A stretch of DNA of 63,825 bases, from the NCBI GenBank assembly GCA_000433015.1, contig HF998014.1:1-63825 (forward strand), in the 5' to 3' direction. The notes under the pieces were generated by a model, which did no database searches, was not told where the DNA came from, and worked only from the letters and a program-made list of their open reading frames with translations. A program made the position numbers and the translations under genes. Position 1 is the stretch's first letter, and every line of letters begins with the position of its first letter. This document shows, piece by piece, positions 1 through 7,963 of this stretch. The DNA comes from Firmicutes bacterium CAG:631 (GTDB taxonomy: Bacteria; Bacillota_I; Bacilli_A; RFN20; CAG-631).

Positions 1-120
1 AGTGCTATCTTTAATTACTTTCAAACTGGTACTATTGCTTATTTCGCTAACGAAACGTTTGGGAGTAGTGCTATCATCGATTCAATTGAATTTTCTCGAA
101 AAAGCATCAATAACGATTGA
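1..120 (+). CDS. 3' end of an unidentified gene (partial)
   Basis: The first base begins an open frame of 39 codons that ends in TGA at 118-120. The stop codon lies inside a factor-independent terminator hairpin, as at the ends of several other genes in this window. The visible residues (ending in EFSRKSINND) are rich in aromatic and polar residues, but I do not recognise a family and the rest of the protein lies outside the window. A secreted or surface protein is possible but not shown. Confidence 0.55.
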   Translation, partial: SAIFNYFQTGTIAYFANETFGSSAIIDSIEFSRKSINND

Positions 121-130
121 TGCTTTTTTT
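101..130 (+). terminator. Rho-independent terminator of the left-edge gene
   Basis: A 10-bp perfect stem (101-110 paired with 117-126) with a 6-base loop is followed by a run of T. It overlaps the stop codon at 118-120. Confidence 0.85.
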
Positions 131-149
131 CATGCTTTTTTAAAAAAAA

Positions 150-158
150 TGATATAAT
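150..158 (+). promoter_or_regulatory. Extended -10 promoter for the DDAH-like gene
   Basis: TG-a-TATAAT (TG at 150-151, TATAAT at 153-158) lies after an A-tract, with only a weak TTCATG -35 element at 129-134. The ribosome binding site AAAGGAG follows just ahead of the start codon at 197. The same TGnTATAAT pattern recurs at many genes in this window. Confidence 0.7.
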
Positions 159-196
159 AAGAATAGAATTCATTTTTTAAATGAAAGGAGCATTTT

Positions 197-1030
197 ATGT
201 TTGTTAAAAATTCAACAGGAAAACTAAAACAAGTTTTAATGTCTTATCCACAATATTTATCTATTGAACCTATCAATGTAATTTCAAAACATTTTAAAGA
301 TCATCAACTAGACAAGAAAAAAATTGATGAAGAATTCAATTTACTCGTTCAAACCTATCAAAATTTAGGTATTGAAGTTTTTTTCTTACCTCCTAGTGAA
401 ACCTATCCAGACTCTGTTTTTGCTCGAGATTTTGGAGCATGTTTAAAAGATGGTTATATTTTAGGAAGATTTAAACATGAATATCGTAAAAATGAAAGAA
501 AAGCTTACGAAAAGAAAATGCAAGAGCTAAATATTCCTCAATTATTTAAAATTCATGAAGGTTATTTTGAAGGTGGTGACTTTTTCTTTTTAGATGATAA
601 AACAATCGTGATTGGCCTTTTAGAAAGAACAAATCAAATCGGATATCAAGAAATTAAGGAACATTTTAAAAATCAATATGAAGTTCTATTTGTTAAATCA
701 GATCCCGAATTTTTACATTTAGACATGTGCTTTAATTTAATTGATGAGCATCTAGCTTTAATTTGTAAAGAAGCGTTTGATATTTCCTTTTTACAAGAAT
801 TGCAAAAAAGAAAAATTGAACTCATTGAAGTATCAAAAGAAGATATCTTTCGACATGGCTTAAATGTCCAAGCCTTAGGAGATAAAAAAGTATTAGCTTT
901 AAAAAAGAATCATGATATTAATCTTCAAATCAAACAAAAAGGATACGAAGTCATTGAATTAGACATTACTGAAATTTTAAAATGCGGTGGTGGCATTCAT
1001 TGTATGACCTTTCCATTAAAAAGAATATAA
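197..1030 (+). CDS. Dimethylarginine dimethylaminohydrolase-like guanidino hydrolase
   Basis: A 277-residue member of the amidinotransferase/arginine-deiminase superfamily, closest in size and motifs to DDAH, which converts methylated arginines to citrulline and an amine. Visible motifs are the substrate acid DSVFARDFG (about residues 72-80), EGGD (about 125-128), HLDMCFN with the catalytic histidine (about 173) and the catalytic cysteine in GGGIHCMT (C269). This is the normal length for a bacterial DDAH, and the protein is cytoplasmic with no signal peptide. It starts at ATG 197 behind AAAGGAG and ends in its own terminator. It is followed by a separately promoted symporter-deacylase pair, so a shared role in salvaging modified amino acids is only an inference. 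The exact guanidino substrate cannot be told from sequence. Confidence 0.85.
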   Translation: MFVKNSTGKLKQVLMSYPQYLSIEPINVISKHFKDHQLDKKKIDEEFNLLVQTYQNLGIEVFFLPPSETYPDSVFARDFGACLKDGYILGRFKHEYRKNERKAYEKKMQELNIPQLFKIHEGYFEGGDFFFLDDKTIVIGLLERTNQIGYQEIKEHFKNQYEVLFVKSDPEFLHLDMCFNLIDEHLALICKEAFDISFLQELQKRKIELIEVSKEDIFRHGLNVQALGDKKVLALKKNHDINLQIKQKGYEVIELDITEILKCGGGIHCMTFPLKRI

Positions 1031-1045
1031 CTATATTCTTTTTTT
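1018..1045 (+). terminator. Terminator overlapping the DDAH-like stop codon
   Basis: A 12-bp perfect stem (1018-1029 with 1032-1043) and 2-base spacer are followed by T residues. The stop codon at 1028-1030 is part of the stem. Confidence 0.75.
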
Positions 1046-1061
1046 GTAAAAAAAATAATAC

Positions 1062-1090
1062 TTGTATAAACTAATTTTTTTTGTTATAGT
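1062..1090 (+). promoter_or_regulatory. Promoter of the symporter-deacylase operon
   Basis: TTGTAT (1062-1067), a 17-base spacer and TATAGT (1085-1090), with a TG extension at 1082-1083. The start codon at 1114 follows a GAGGGG ribosome binding site. Confidence 0.7.
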
Positions 1091-1113
1091 CAAAAAAAAG
1101 AGGGGAAAACAAT

Positions 1114-2589
1114 ATGAAACAGAAAAAAAATAGCCAAAACGATTGTAGTTTTGTGACAAAACTGACCTATGGTCTAGGAGAATTTCCGGGAACGCTTATC
1201 GTTTCAATTATTAACTTTTTGTTAATGAATTTTTTAACTGACTATTTAAAAATAGATCCCATTTGGGCAGGGGTCATCACCTTTTTGGGCATTGTGTTTG
1301 ATGCAATTACGGATCCTTGGGCTGGATATTTAAGTGATAATTCCACTTCAAAATGGGGAAGACGAAGAAGTTTTATGCTTAAATTTACTGTTCCTTTAGG
1401 AATATCTGTATTATTGCTATTTTGTATTCCACAACTATTTACACAATCATCCGAATTTTTAAAGGTTTTAGTTGTTTTAGTTTTATATTTACTTTATATT
1501 TTACTCATTACTTTATATAAAACACCTTATGGAGCAATCGCTTCTGATTTAACGAAAGATTATGATACAAGAACATCTTTAGCCGCTTTTCGTACAACAT
1601 TTATTGTCATTGCAACTTTAGCATCTGTAATCATTCCTGATTTATTAGGGTTATCAAAAATTACACCAAGTAGTGGGAATGCATTTTTTAAAATGGGACT
1701 AATCATGTGTATCTTAATTATTGTGTTTGGATTAATCTCTGGCTTTTTTGTCAAAGAAAAAAATGTCGAACATACAAAACAAAAATATTCTTTTAAAAAA
1801 TATTTTATTGATTCTTTAAAAATAAAACCTTTTCGTCAAGTTTGCTTTAATTTTTTATTTACAAACTTATGTATTACAACCATTAATATGGCTTTAATTT
1901 ATTTTTTAAATTATTATGTAGAATTACCAAAACTCTTTACTCCTATTGCTGGTGGAGTTGTGATTTTAGCTATGTTTTTCATCCCGTTATTTAGTAAAAT
2001 CTGTAAGGTGAAAAGCAAAAATTTTACTCAAAATTTAGCCGCGATTTGCATGATTGTTGGATTAGTTATTTTAATTTTTATTCCTCGTTTAGGTTTAAGT
2101 TATCAAGATGGTTTAACCACAGTTGAAACTTCAATGGGAGCTTCATTAAAAGCTTTTCCTTGGTATGCCTATATTGGTGTGGTGCTCATTGCTTTTGGCT
2201 TTGGAGCATTTGAAATGATTCCTTATTCTTTAATGCCTGATGCCATTGATTTTTGCATTGATAAAGAACATAAAGATGAAGGAGCTTATTATGGTGTTGT
2301 TTCTTTTGTCTTTAAAGTAGGAAAAAGTTTACCTAGTTTGTTTTTAGGATTAATTTTACAAATTTGCCAATATCAAGAACCAAATTTCGATGAAAGCTTA
2401 GTCAATGTTGTACAAACACAATCGGATCTAGCTCGTTTTGGCATTGCACTTGTCTTTATTGGCTTACCCATTTTATTTGCTTTAGCATCCATTTTAATCA
2501 TGAGAAAATACAATATTACTAGAGAAAAATTAACGTCTCAAAATCAAGAATTACAAGGAGGAACAAACGAAAATGAAAACAATGTTTAA
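1114..2589 (+). CDS. GPH-family (MelB-like) sodium/proton:solute symporter
   Basis: A 491-residue polytopic membrane protein with about twelve hydrophobic segments. It carries the glycoside-pentoside-hexuronide:cation symporter signature DAITDPWAGYLSDNS followed by the basic loop KWGRRRSF after segment 2. Family members import sugars, glucuronides or related solutes with Na+ or H+. Length is normal and the C-terminal tail is hydrophilic. The end overlaps the next gene by 17 bases, so the two are translated from one message. Because the partner is an N-acyl-D-amino-acid deacylase rather than a glycosidase, the solute may be an acylated amino compound instead of a sugar; that is inference. Confidence 0.85.
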   Translation: MKQKKNSQNDCSFVTKLTYGLGEFPGTLIVSIINFLLMNFLTDYLKIDPIWAGVITFLGIVFDAITDPWAGYLSDNSTSKWGRRRSFMLKFTVPLGISVLLLFCIPQLFTQSSEFLKVLVVLVLYLLYILLITLYKTPYGAIASDLTKDYDTRTSLAAFRTTFIVIATLASVIIPDLLGLSKITPSSGNAFFKMGLIMCILIIVFGLISGFFVKEKNVEHTKQKYSFKKYFIDSLKIKPFRQVCFNFLFTNLCITTINMALIYFLNYYVELPKLFTPIAGGVVILAMFFIPLFSKICKVKSKNFTQNLAAICMIVGLVILIFIPRLGLSYQDGLTTVETSMGASLKAFPWYAYIGVVLIAFGFGAFEMIPYSLMPDAIDFCIDKEHKDEGAYYGVVSFVFKVGKSLPSLFLGLILQICQYQEPNFDESLVNVVQTQSDLARFGIALVFIGLPILFALASILIMRKYNITREKLTSQNQELQGGTNENENNV

Positions 2590-4168
2590 AAATGGCTTAA
2601 TTGTCAATGGAAAAAATGAACCTGCTTTTATCGGCAATGTCATCATTGAAGATGAAAAAATTATAAAAATTACAAAAGATCCTGTTAACGATTTTCAAGG
2701 AACAATCATTGATTGTACGAATCAAGTCATTGCTCCAGGATTTATTGATGCGCATTCGCATAACGATTGGTCCGTTTTTAAAGATGATCGTGTAGATTTT
2801 GCCATTCCTTTGGTTGGACAAGGGATTACAACGGTAGTAACAGGGAATTGTGGTTTTTCAGCCACTGGATATGATCCAAAAGGCAAATATGTTGATACGA
2901 TTGGCTCTGATAGTTTTGCATTAGATTCAAAACATGCCATCCCTGATTTTAAAAAATGGATAGAATACTTAGATCATCATACTCCTTTAAATGTTGCCAC
3001 TTATATTGGACATGGTAGTGTTCGTAGTTCCATTAATGGCTTAACCAAAAAAGAGATGACCAAAGAAGATTATCAAAAAATGTTAGATTTATTAGAATAC
3101 GCTTTACAAAATGGAGCGGTTGGTATTTCTGTTGGTTTAATGTATCGTCCAGGCATATTTGTCGATAAAGAAGAACTATATGATCTTGGAAAACTTTGTA
3201 AAAAATATAATAAAACCATGGCTTTTCATGCTAGAGCAAATTCCGCTGTTTCCATGGGTTATAAATCCTTATTAGGAAGACCTCATTTATTACGAGCGAT
3301 TGATGAAATTGTAGATATTGGAAAAACAACAGGCTGTAAAATTCAAAATTCACACCTCATCTTTGTTGGAACAAAGTCTTGGAAATGTGTAGATGAATCT
3401 TTAAAATTATTGCATAGCCTAAATGATGAAGGAATTCCCACAGCTTTTGATATGTATTCATATCCATTAGGCGCATCAACGATCACCGTTATCCTTCCAA
3501 AATGGTATCAACGTTTACCTCTTCAAAAAAGAAATCGTTTTTTTGTAAAATTACGGTTAAGTATTGAAATTTTTATTACCAAAAAATTATTAGGTTTTGA
3601 TTTTGATGATATTCAAATTGCTTATGTTCAAGAAGGCAAAGAAAATATTGGAAAAACAATTGCTGAAATCGCAAAAGAAAAAAAACAAAGTAAATTAAAA
3701 ACTTATTTAGAAATATGTAATCAAAATCAATTTCAAGGAAGAGTCTACATGTATCGGTACTATAATGATCAAATCATTGAACAATTAGCAAAAGATGATT
3801 TGTCCATGTTTATGACTGATGCTTGGTATCAAACTGAAGGCATTCAAAATCCTGCAGTTTATAATTGTTTCCCCAAATTTTTGCGACTTACACGAGAAAA
3901 TAAATTACATTCATTAGAAGAAACCATATATAAAATGACGGGAAAAATCGCACAACAATTTCAATTGTCTCAACGTGGAACATTAGAAGAAGGAAATTAT
4001 GCCGATTTAACTATTTTCAACTTTGATGAAATTAAAGAAAACCCTCAAGGAGATAAGCATCCTGATGGCATTAACCATGTCTTTATTAATGGCCATCACG
4101 TTTATCATCAGAAAAAATTTAACAAAGAATTGCTAGCCAATTCTGGAAAAGGAGTAAAAGTAAAATAA
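2573..4168 (+). CDS. N-acyl-D-amino-acid deacylase (D-aminoacylase family amidohydrolase)
   Basis: A 531-residue metal-dependent amidohydrolase expected to remove the acyl group from N-acyl-D-amino acids in the cytoplasm. The N-terminal beta sandwich leads into PGFIDAHSHND (metal-binding HxH, about residues 61-63). It then has GNCGFS (bridging cysteine), HARANS and NSHLIF (metal histidines) and MTDAW (catalytic aspartate), matching the order of metal and catalytic residues known in D-aminoacylases. It starts at ATG 2573, 11 bases after AAGGAGG and inside the 3' end of the symporter gene. Dihydroorotase-like or isoaspartyl-dipeptidase-like activities are less likely because of the GNCGFS motif. 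D-amino acids could come from peptidoglycan or diet; this is not shown by the sequence. Confidence 0.85.
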   Translation: MKTMFKNGLIVNGKNEPAFIGNVIIEDEKIIKITKDPVNDFQGTIIDCTNQVIAPGFIDAHSHNDWSVFKDDRVDFAIPLVGQGITTVVTGNCGFSATGYDPKGKYVDTIGSDSFALDSKHAIPDFKKWIEYLDHHTPLNVATYIGHGSVRSSINGLTKKEMTKEDYQKMLDLLEYALQNGAVGISVGLMYRPGIFVDKEELYDLGKLCKKYNKTMAFHARANSAVSMGYKSLLGRPHLLRAIDEIVDIGKTTGCKIQNSHLIFVGTKSWKCVDESLKLLHSLNDEGIPTAFDMYSYPLGASTITVILPKWYQRLPLQKRNRFFVKLRLSIEIFITKKLLGFDFDDIQIAYVQEGKENIGKTIAEIAKEKKQSKLKTYLEICNQNQFQGRVYMYRYYNDQIIEQLAKDDLSMFMTDAWYQTEGIQNPAVYNCFPKFLRLTRENKLHSLEETIYKMTGKIAQQFQLSQRGTLEEGNYADLTIFNFDEIKENPQGDKHPDGINHVFINGHHVYHQKKFNKELLANSGKGVKVK

Positions 4169-4175
4169 AGATAAG

Positions 4176-4198
4176 AACATCCGAAGGGATGTTTTTAT
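4176..4198 (+). terminator. Terminator of the symporter-deacylase operon
   Basis: A 7-bp stem AACATCC/GGATGTT with loop GAAG is followed by TTTATTA. Confidence 0.75.
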
Positions 4199-4249
4199 TA
4201 TCCTTTTTAATTTTTAAAAAAAATGATTCTAAATTTCAATCAAATGGCT

Positions 4250-4255
4250 TATAAT
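4250..4255 (+). promoter_or_regulatory. -10 element upstream of the lipoprotein gene
   Basis: A perfect TATAAT stands 22 bases before the AAAAAGGAG ribosome binding site of the lipoprotein frame. No good -35 hexamer is visible at the proper distance. It shows that the region is still organised like an expressed gene even though the start codon is missing. Confidence 0.5.
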
Positions 4256-4289
4256 TAGTCTAAATAAATTTTAAAAAGGAGAGAAAAAA

Positions 4290-5858
4290 ATATTTGGTGC
4301 TCTTGGTGGACTTCTTTGCTGTATTTCATTTACTGCTTGTAATCAAACGAATTCATCATCAACAACTTCTACACTTCCTGTTCCAAAAGTAGATGTTTTA
4401 GAGCAATATGAGCAATCGTTTAATTTACAAACTGTCATTCAAACAAAAGATGCAGAAAGCACCCTTACCCAAACATACGAAACTTTTGTAGGAGAAGATT
4501 ATTATACATTTCTTAGTTATGCTGAAAACCTTAGTGATATAACACGTAGTCTTTATTATGAAAAGGGTGAAAATAATGAAGTCATTCGTAAAACTATCAG
4601 CATCCAAAACACAATTATAGATACTGTTCAATCTGATTCCTCTTGGCTAACATCTTCTTATAGCAATCCTCTCGGCTATTTTGATTTAGAAATCAAAGAA
4701 GATGGAGACTATGATTTACTTGATGCAACTTCTATGGCCAATGTTCAAAAATGGAATGGAATGATTAGTGGCCAATTGACTGGAACATTAACACCAACAC
4801 AAGCTGTTTTTACTTTAGAAAATGACCGCCTTACTTATCATTCTACTTATTCTAGTAACGGCATTACTTTAACTCTAGATTCTACTTTTGCAAGTAAAGA
4901 TGATGAAATTGTTAAAAAAATAAAGGTTTATGATGAAACAACAGATAGTCAAAATTTAGATGCTTTATTTTTAAAATTAAAAACAAATAATTATACCGTC
5001 GAAATTAAAGAAGATGAAAATTTAATTGAAACGGTTTTTGTCGATGAAAACCAAATTTATTCTCGAAATCAACAAAATAATATGGGATATTTACAAAATG
5101 AATCAGGATATGTTTCTTTGCTTGTTAACCAACAAGAAACACTAGTTACATTAAATGCTGAATTTAGTGATCCTTTTACAAGTTTATTAGCTAATTTTAA
5201 TCTCAGTGGTTGTGTCTTTCAAAAACAAAACGATACTTTCAGCGTCTATTCGGATGTCGGTAATGTATTAGATGCTTTTCAATTAATCCAAGTAAAAGAT
5301 TATTTAACGAATAATCATTTCACTTTAACTTATACTGATAATTCTCTTACCTTATCTAATCAACCGATAATGACTGATACTACTTATACGGTAACTTTTA
5401 AAGATATTGGATCGACTTCCATTCCTGTAGATTTAACCAATTATAGTACAAAAAATAGTTGGGCTGATGAAAGTGAAGAACTTGCTCAAGCTATCACTGA
5501 ATTGCTTGGTTCTTTAGATGTTTTACCTTATTTCGATACTGGTCATGGATGGAATTATTTTGATTATTCTGAAGGAGAATATTTAGAAATCTTGTCAGAA
5601 GGCGATGAAACCATTGGCGGTATGCCAGATAGTGAATCCGCTCAATTAAAATTAGATTATGCGCAAATATTAAATGATGCAGGTTATCGCAAAATGACAA
5701 GTGATGAAATTGAAAATTTAAGTTGGTATTATTGTGAAGATCCAGATGCCCAACAAGTTTATGATTTAGGAAACGGTTTTGCTTGTGAAGTTTATGATAG
5801 CTATGTTGATTCATGGGGATATGGCATTGGATTATATATTCAAAAAATTGTTCTATAA
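4290..5858 (+). CDS. Lipoprotein of unknown function, start codon apparently lost
   Basis: A frame without stops runs from 4275 to the stop at 5856-5858. Its beginning reads as a lipoprotein signal peptide (FGALGGLLCCISFTAC followed by a Ser/Thr-rich linker), so it belongs to the protein. A ribosome binding site AAAAAGGAG lies at 4273-4281. Where a start codon is expected the codons are GAG AAA AAA ATA TTT, and there is no ATG, GTG or TTG before ATG 4734. I place the left edge at the ATA codon (4290). The simplest history is loss of two bases (AT) from an ancestral ATG-AAA-AAA start. The rest, about 520 residues, has repeated short beta-strand-like segments, acidic surface and no recognised family. 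Translation from ATG 4734 would give 374 residues without an export signal. Confidence 0.6.
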   Translation: MFGALGGLLCCISFTACNQTNSSSTTSTLPVPKVDVLEQYEQSFNLQTVIQTKDAESTLTQTYETFVGEDYYTFLSYAENLSDITRSLYYEKGENNEVIRKTISIQNTIIDTVQSDSSWLTSSYSNPLGYFDLEIKEDGDYDLLDATSMANVQKWNGMISGQLTGTLTPTQAVFTLENDRLTYHSTYSSNGITLTLDSTFASKDDEIVKKIKVYDETTDSQNLDALFLKLKTNNYTVEIKEDENLIETVFVDENQIYSRNQQNNMGYLQNESGYVSLLVNQQETLVTLNAEFSDPFTSLLANFNLSGCVFQKQNDTFSVYSDVGNVLDAFQLIQVKDYLTNNHFTLTYTDNSLTLSNQPIMTDTTYTVTFKDIGSTSIPVDLTNYSTKNSWADESEELAQAITELLGSLDVLPYFDTGHGWNYFDYSEGEYLEILSEGDETIGGMPDSESAQLKLDYAQILNDAGYRKMTSDEIENLSWYYCEDPDAQQVYDLGNGFACEVYDSYVDSWGYGIGLYIQKIVL

Positions 5859-5881
5859 AAAAAATAGTTTGATTAAGATGG

Positions 5882-5920
5882 GACCCAAAAGTTAGAAAAA
5901 CTAACAAAAGGGTCTTTTTT
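5882..5920 (+). terminator. Terminator of the lipoprotein gene
   Basis: A two-step hairpin: GACCC (5882-5886) pairs with GGGTC (5910-5914) and GTTAG (5891-5895) with CTAAC (5901-5905). They are separated by symmetrical AAAA internal loops, and a T run follows. Confidence 0.8.
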
Positions 5921-5950
5921 CATGATTGCTGTTTTTTTTATTCAAACAAA

Positions 5951-5975
5951 AAAAATAAACTTCATTTGAAGTTTA
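5951..5975 (-). terminator. Terminator of the yaaA-bcp operon
   Basis: The 8-bp stem AAACTTCA/TGAAGTTT (5957-5964 with 5967-5974) is followed on the minus strand by ATTTTTTTTG. Confidence 0.8.
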
Positions 5976-6431
5976 CTTAGAAAGATGACAAAGCACATCT
6001 GATGCATTTGTTTTGGGATTGACTTTTTCTTGTGCCCAAATAATGACGCCTTGTTCATCAATGATGTAGGTAGTACGAACCACTCCCATATAGGTTTTTC
6101 CATATAATTTCTTTTCTTTCCATACATCGTATTTTTGTATCGTTTCTGTCGATGGATCCGATAATAAAATGAATGGAAAATCATATTTTTTTTGAAATTG
6201 TTGATGGCTATCTAAAGAATCTTTAGAAATGCCAATAATCACAACATTCTTTTTTTGAAATAGATCATAAACATTTTTAAACTCTAAGGCCTGTGTCGTG
6301 CATCCAGAAGTATTGTTTTTGGGATAAAAATATAATACTACTTTTTTCCCTTTGAATTGAGAAAGTGTATATTCTTCTCCTTTATAATTTTTTAATTTAA
6401 AATCCGGGGCAATCGTGTTTATTTGTAACAT
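5973..6431 (-). CDS. bcp: Bcp-type peroxiredoxin (thiol peroxidase)
   Basis: A 152-residue AhpC/TSA-fold peroxiredoxin of the BCP/PrxQ group that reduces peroxides using thioredoxin-like donors. The peroxidatic cysteine sits in YPKNNTSGCTTQALEF (about C48). PrxQ proteins commonly have a resolving cysteine five residues later, but here that position is leucine, so this copy probably works as a one-cysteine enzyme or uses an external thiol. The end of the preceding yaaA gene overlaps its start by 13 bases and carries its AAAGGAG ribosome binding site. The two therefore form a peroxide-defence operon. Confidence 0.9.
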   Translation of the reverse strand: MLQINTIAPDFKLKNYKGEEYTLSQFKGKKVVLYFYPKNNTSGCTTQALEFKNVYDLFQKKNVVIIGISKDSLDSHQQFQKKYDFPFILLSDPSTETIQKYDVWKEKKLYGKTYMGVVRTTYIIDEQGVIIWAQEKVNPKTNASDVLCHLSK

Positions 6432-7183
6432 TTCTTTTTCTCCTTTCTTACAAAAACAAAATTACTTTTTGAAGATAATTCTTCATGATACTGATATCCT
6501 AACATTGAAAATTTTTTTACTTCTTCAACCTCTTCAATTTGGTGTTCAGCCAAAAAACGAACCATCAAACCTCTAGCCATTTTTAGATATACTGTCTTTT
6601 GTCTTAGTTTTTGGTTTTCTTGTTCATAAAAAGTCACTGTCACAAATTTTTGATTGGCTTTTACATAGGGGCGAACCATTTTACTATATTCATCTGAACA
6701 TAAATTCAAAACAACCTCTTCATTACGATATAATTCTTGATAAAACTGGTCTTTCCAAAAATCATATAAAGATGTAAATTGATCCGTTAAAAAAGGATGA
6801 ACCATTTCTAATCGATAGGGTTTTATTCCATCTAAAGCATTTAAAACACCATAAAAAGCCGAAAGAATGTAGACGTGATTTTTTACATATTCCCATTGCT
6901 GATTGGTAAAAGTCATAGGACTAATTGAAGTATACTGAATTCCTTGAAAGCAAGCAATAGCAGGCGTTAATTGCGTATTAAAATCAAAATGCTGATAATT
7001 GAGATAATGTTTCCACACAATTTGATCATTAGCTTGCAAAACTTGTTTTAATTCATCTACATTCATTTTTTTTAAATAATCATATAACTTTTTTGTTTGT
7101 TTTAAAAATACGGGAGTTGTAACTGAAAATAAATCATCCGAACGGATAATCATATTTTTGGCTGGAGAGATAATGATTTTCAT
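6419..7183 (-). CDS. yaaA: YaaA-family peroxide stress protein
   Basis: A 254-residue DUF328/UPF0246 protein. It begins MKIIISPAKNM, the family's hallmark N-terminus, and contains YILSAFYGVLNALDGIKPYR and a conserved NLCSDEYSK. In E. coli YaaA limits free iron during H2O2 stress and binds DNA; the same role is assumed from family only. It is the first gene of a two-gene operon with bcp, behind an extended -10 promoter at 7204-7212. It is a different protein from the S4-domain protein also called YaaA in Bacillus that lies at 58959-59171. Confidence 0.9.
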   Translation of the reverse strand: MKIIISPAKNMIIRSDDLFSVTTPVFLKQTKKLYDYLKKMNVDELKQVLQANDQIVWKHYLNYQHFDFNTQLTPAIACFQGIQYTSISPMTFTNQQWEYVKNHVYILSAFYGVLNALDGIKPYRLEMVHPFLTDQFTSLYDFWKDQFYQELYRNEEVVLNLCSDEYSKMVRPYVKANQKFVTVTFYEQENQKLRQKTVYLKMARGLMVRFLAEHQIEEVEEVKKFSMLGYQYHEELSSKSNFVFVRKEKKKCYK

Positions 7184-7203
7184 TTTTTACCTCCTTTATA
7201 TTC

Positions 7204-7212
7204 AGTATACCA
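7204..7212 (-). promoter_or_regulatory. Extended -10 promoter of yaaA-bcp
   Basis: Minus strand TG-g-TATACT (TATACT on 7204-7209). It stands about 20 bases before the ATG behind a TAAAGGAGG ribosome binding site. Confidence 0.6.
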
Positions 7213-7251
7213 ATTTTTGGCATATTTTTACATTTTCTTTTCGATATAACA

Positions 7252-7280
7252 TTGCATTGAATTTAAAAAAATGATATCCT
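7252..7280 (+). promoter_or_regulatory. Promoter of the four-helix membrane protein gene
   Basis: TTGCAT (7252-7257), a 17-base spacer and TATCCT (7275-7280), with a TG extension at 7272-7273. It diverges from the yaaA promoter. Confidence 0.55.
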
Positions 7281-7311
7281 TTATTTGAAAGAAAATGAAA
7301 AGAGGCTTGCT

Positions 7312-7866
7312 ATGGAAAAATTTAAATCATGCATCAGTTACATTATTGGTGGTTTAATGGGATTAATCACCATGTTAGGAATGTTTATATCAACAAAAGG
7401 TTATTATACAAATGAAGCCATTAATTTTGATCCATCCATCTCCAAAAATGAAGCGAGAAAAATTTTTCATGGCATTGGTAATGGCTTTACAGGAATCACT
7501 TTTACACAAGGTGGTGGAATGATCATTCAATCCATCTTTCAAATTTTATTAATTATTGGATCTTTACTTTTAATTGCATTAGCTGTTTTTCAAACATTAA
7601 AAACATTCCATGTTATCAAAAATGAAGATTTATTATTCGATCAAAGAAAAGCAAGAAAAGTTTTAGATATTCTTTCTTTATTAGTCTTGTTATTTTCATT
7701 AATTGTCTTTATAGAATATATCGCTTGCGCAAAAACCTTGCATTATTCTATCGGATTAGGTTCCGTATTTAATTTTGTTGCTATCTTGCTGATTCTTTTT
7801 GGAAGAAAAATATTAGAATCAAAATTAAATATTACTTCGTTAATGTATCTTCAAAAAAAACATTAG
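7312..7866 (+). CDS. Membrane protein with four predicted helices, unknown function
   Basis: I chose ATG 7312, which lies seven bases after AAAGAGG; an upstream in-frame TTG at 7285 has no ribosome binding site. The 184-residue product has four hydrophobic stretches, at about residues 5-26, 78-105, 119-141 and 148-167. Between the first two is an extracytoplasmic loop with GIGNGFTGITFTQGGG. No catalytic motif or named family is recognised. It has its own promoter and terminator, so it is a single-gene transcript between the peroxide operon and another orphan gene. Confidence 0.8.
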   Translation: MEKFKSCISYIIGGLMGLITMLGMFISTKGYYTNEAINFDPSISKNEARKIFHGIGNGFTGITFTQGGGMIIQSIFQILLIIGSLLLIALAVFQTLKTFHVIKNEDLLFDQRKARKVLDILSLLVLLFSLIVFIEYIACAKTLHYSIGLGSVFNFVAILLILFGRKILESKLNITSLMYLQKKH

Positions 7867-7881
7867 TTCACTAATGTTTTT
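7860..7881 (+). terminator. Terminator overlapping the stop codon
   Basis: ACATTAG/CTAATGT stem with loop TTCA and a long T run. The TAG at 7864-7866 is in the stem. Confidence 0.85.
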
Positions 7882-7963
7882 TTTTCTTCTTATAAAATTC
7901 TAGTTTCTTTTTTAAAGAAAAAGTGTATAATTAATCGTATGAGAAAGAAGTTGGAGGTTCATT

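Noticed and set aside
5494..5907. 137-codon minus-strand frame over the end of the lipoprotein gene
   Set aside because: It runs through the lipoprotein terminator, is rich in His and Asn in a low-complexity way typical of reversed AT-rich genes, and lacks a ribosome binding site.
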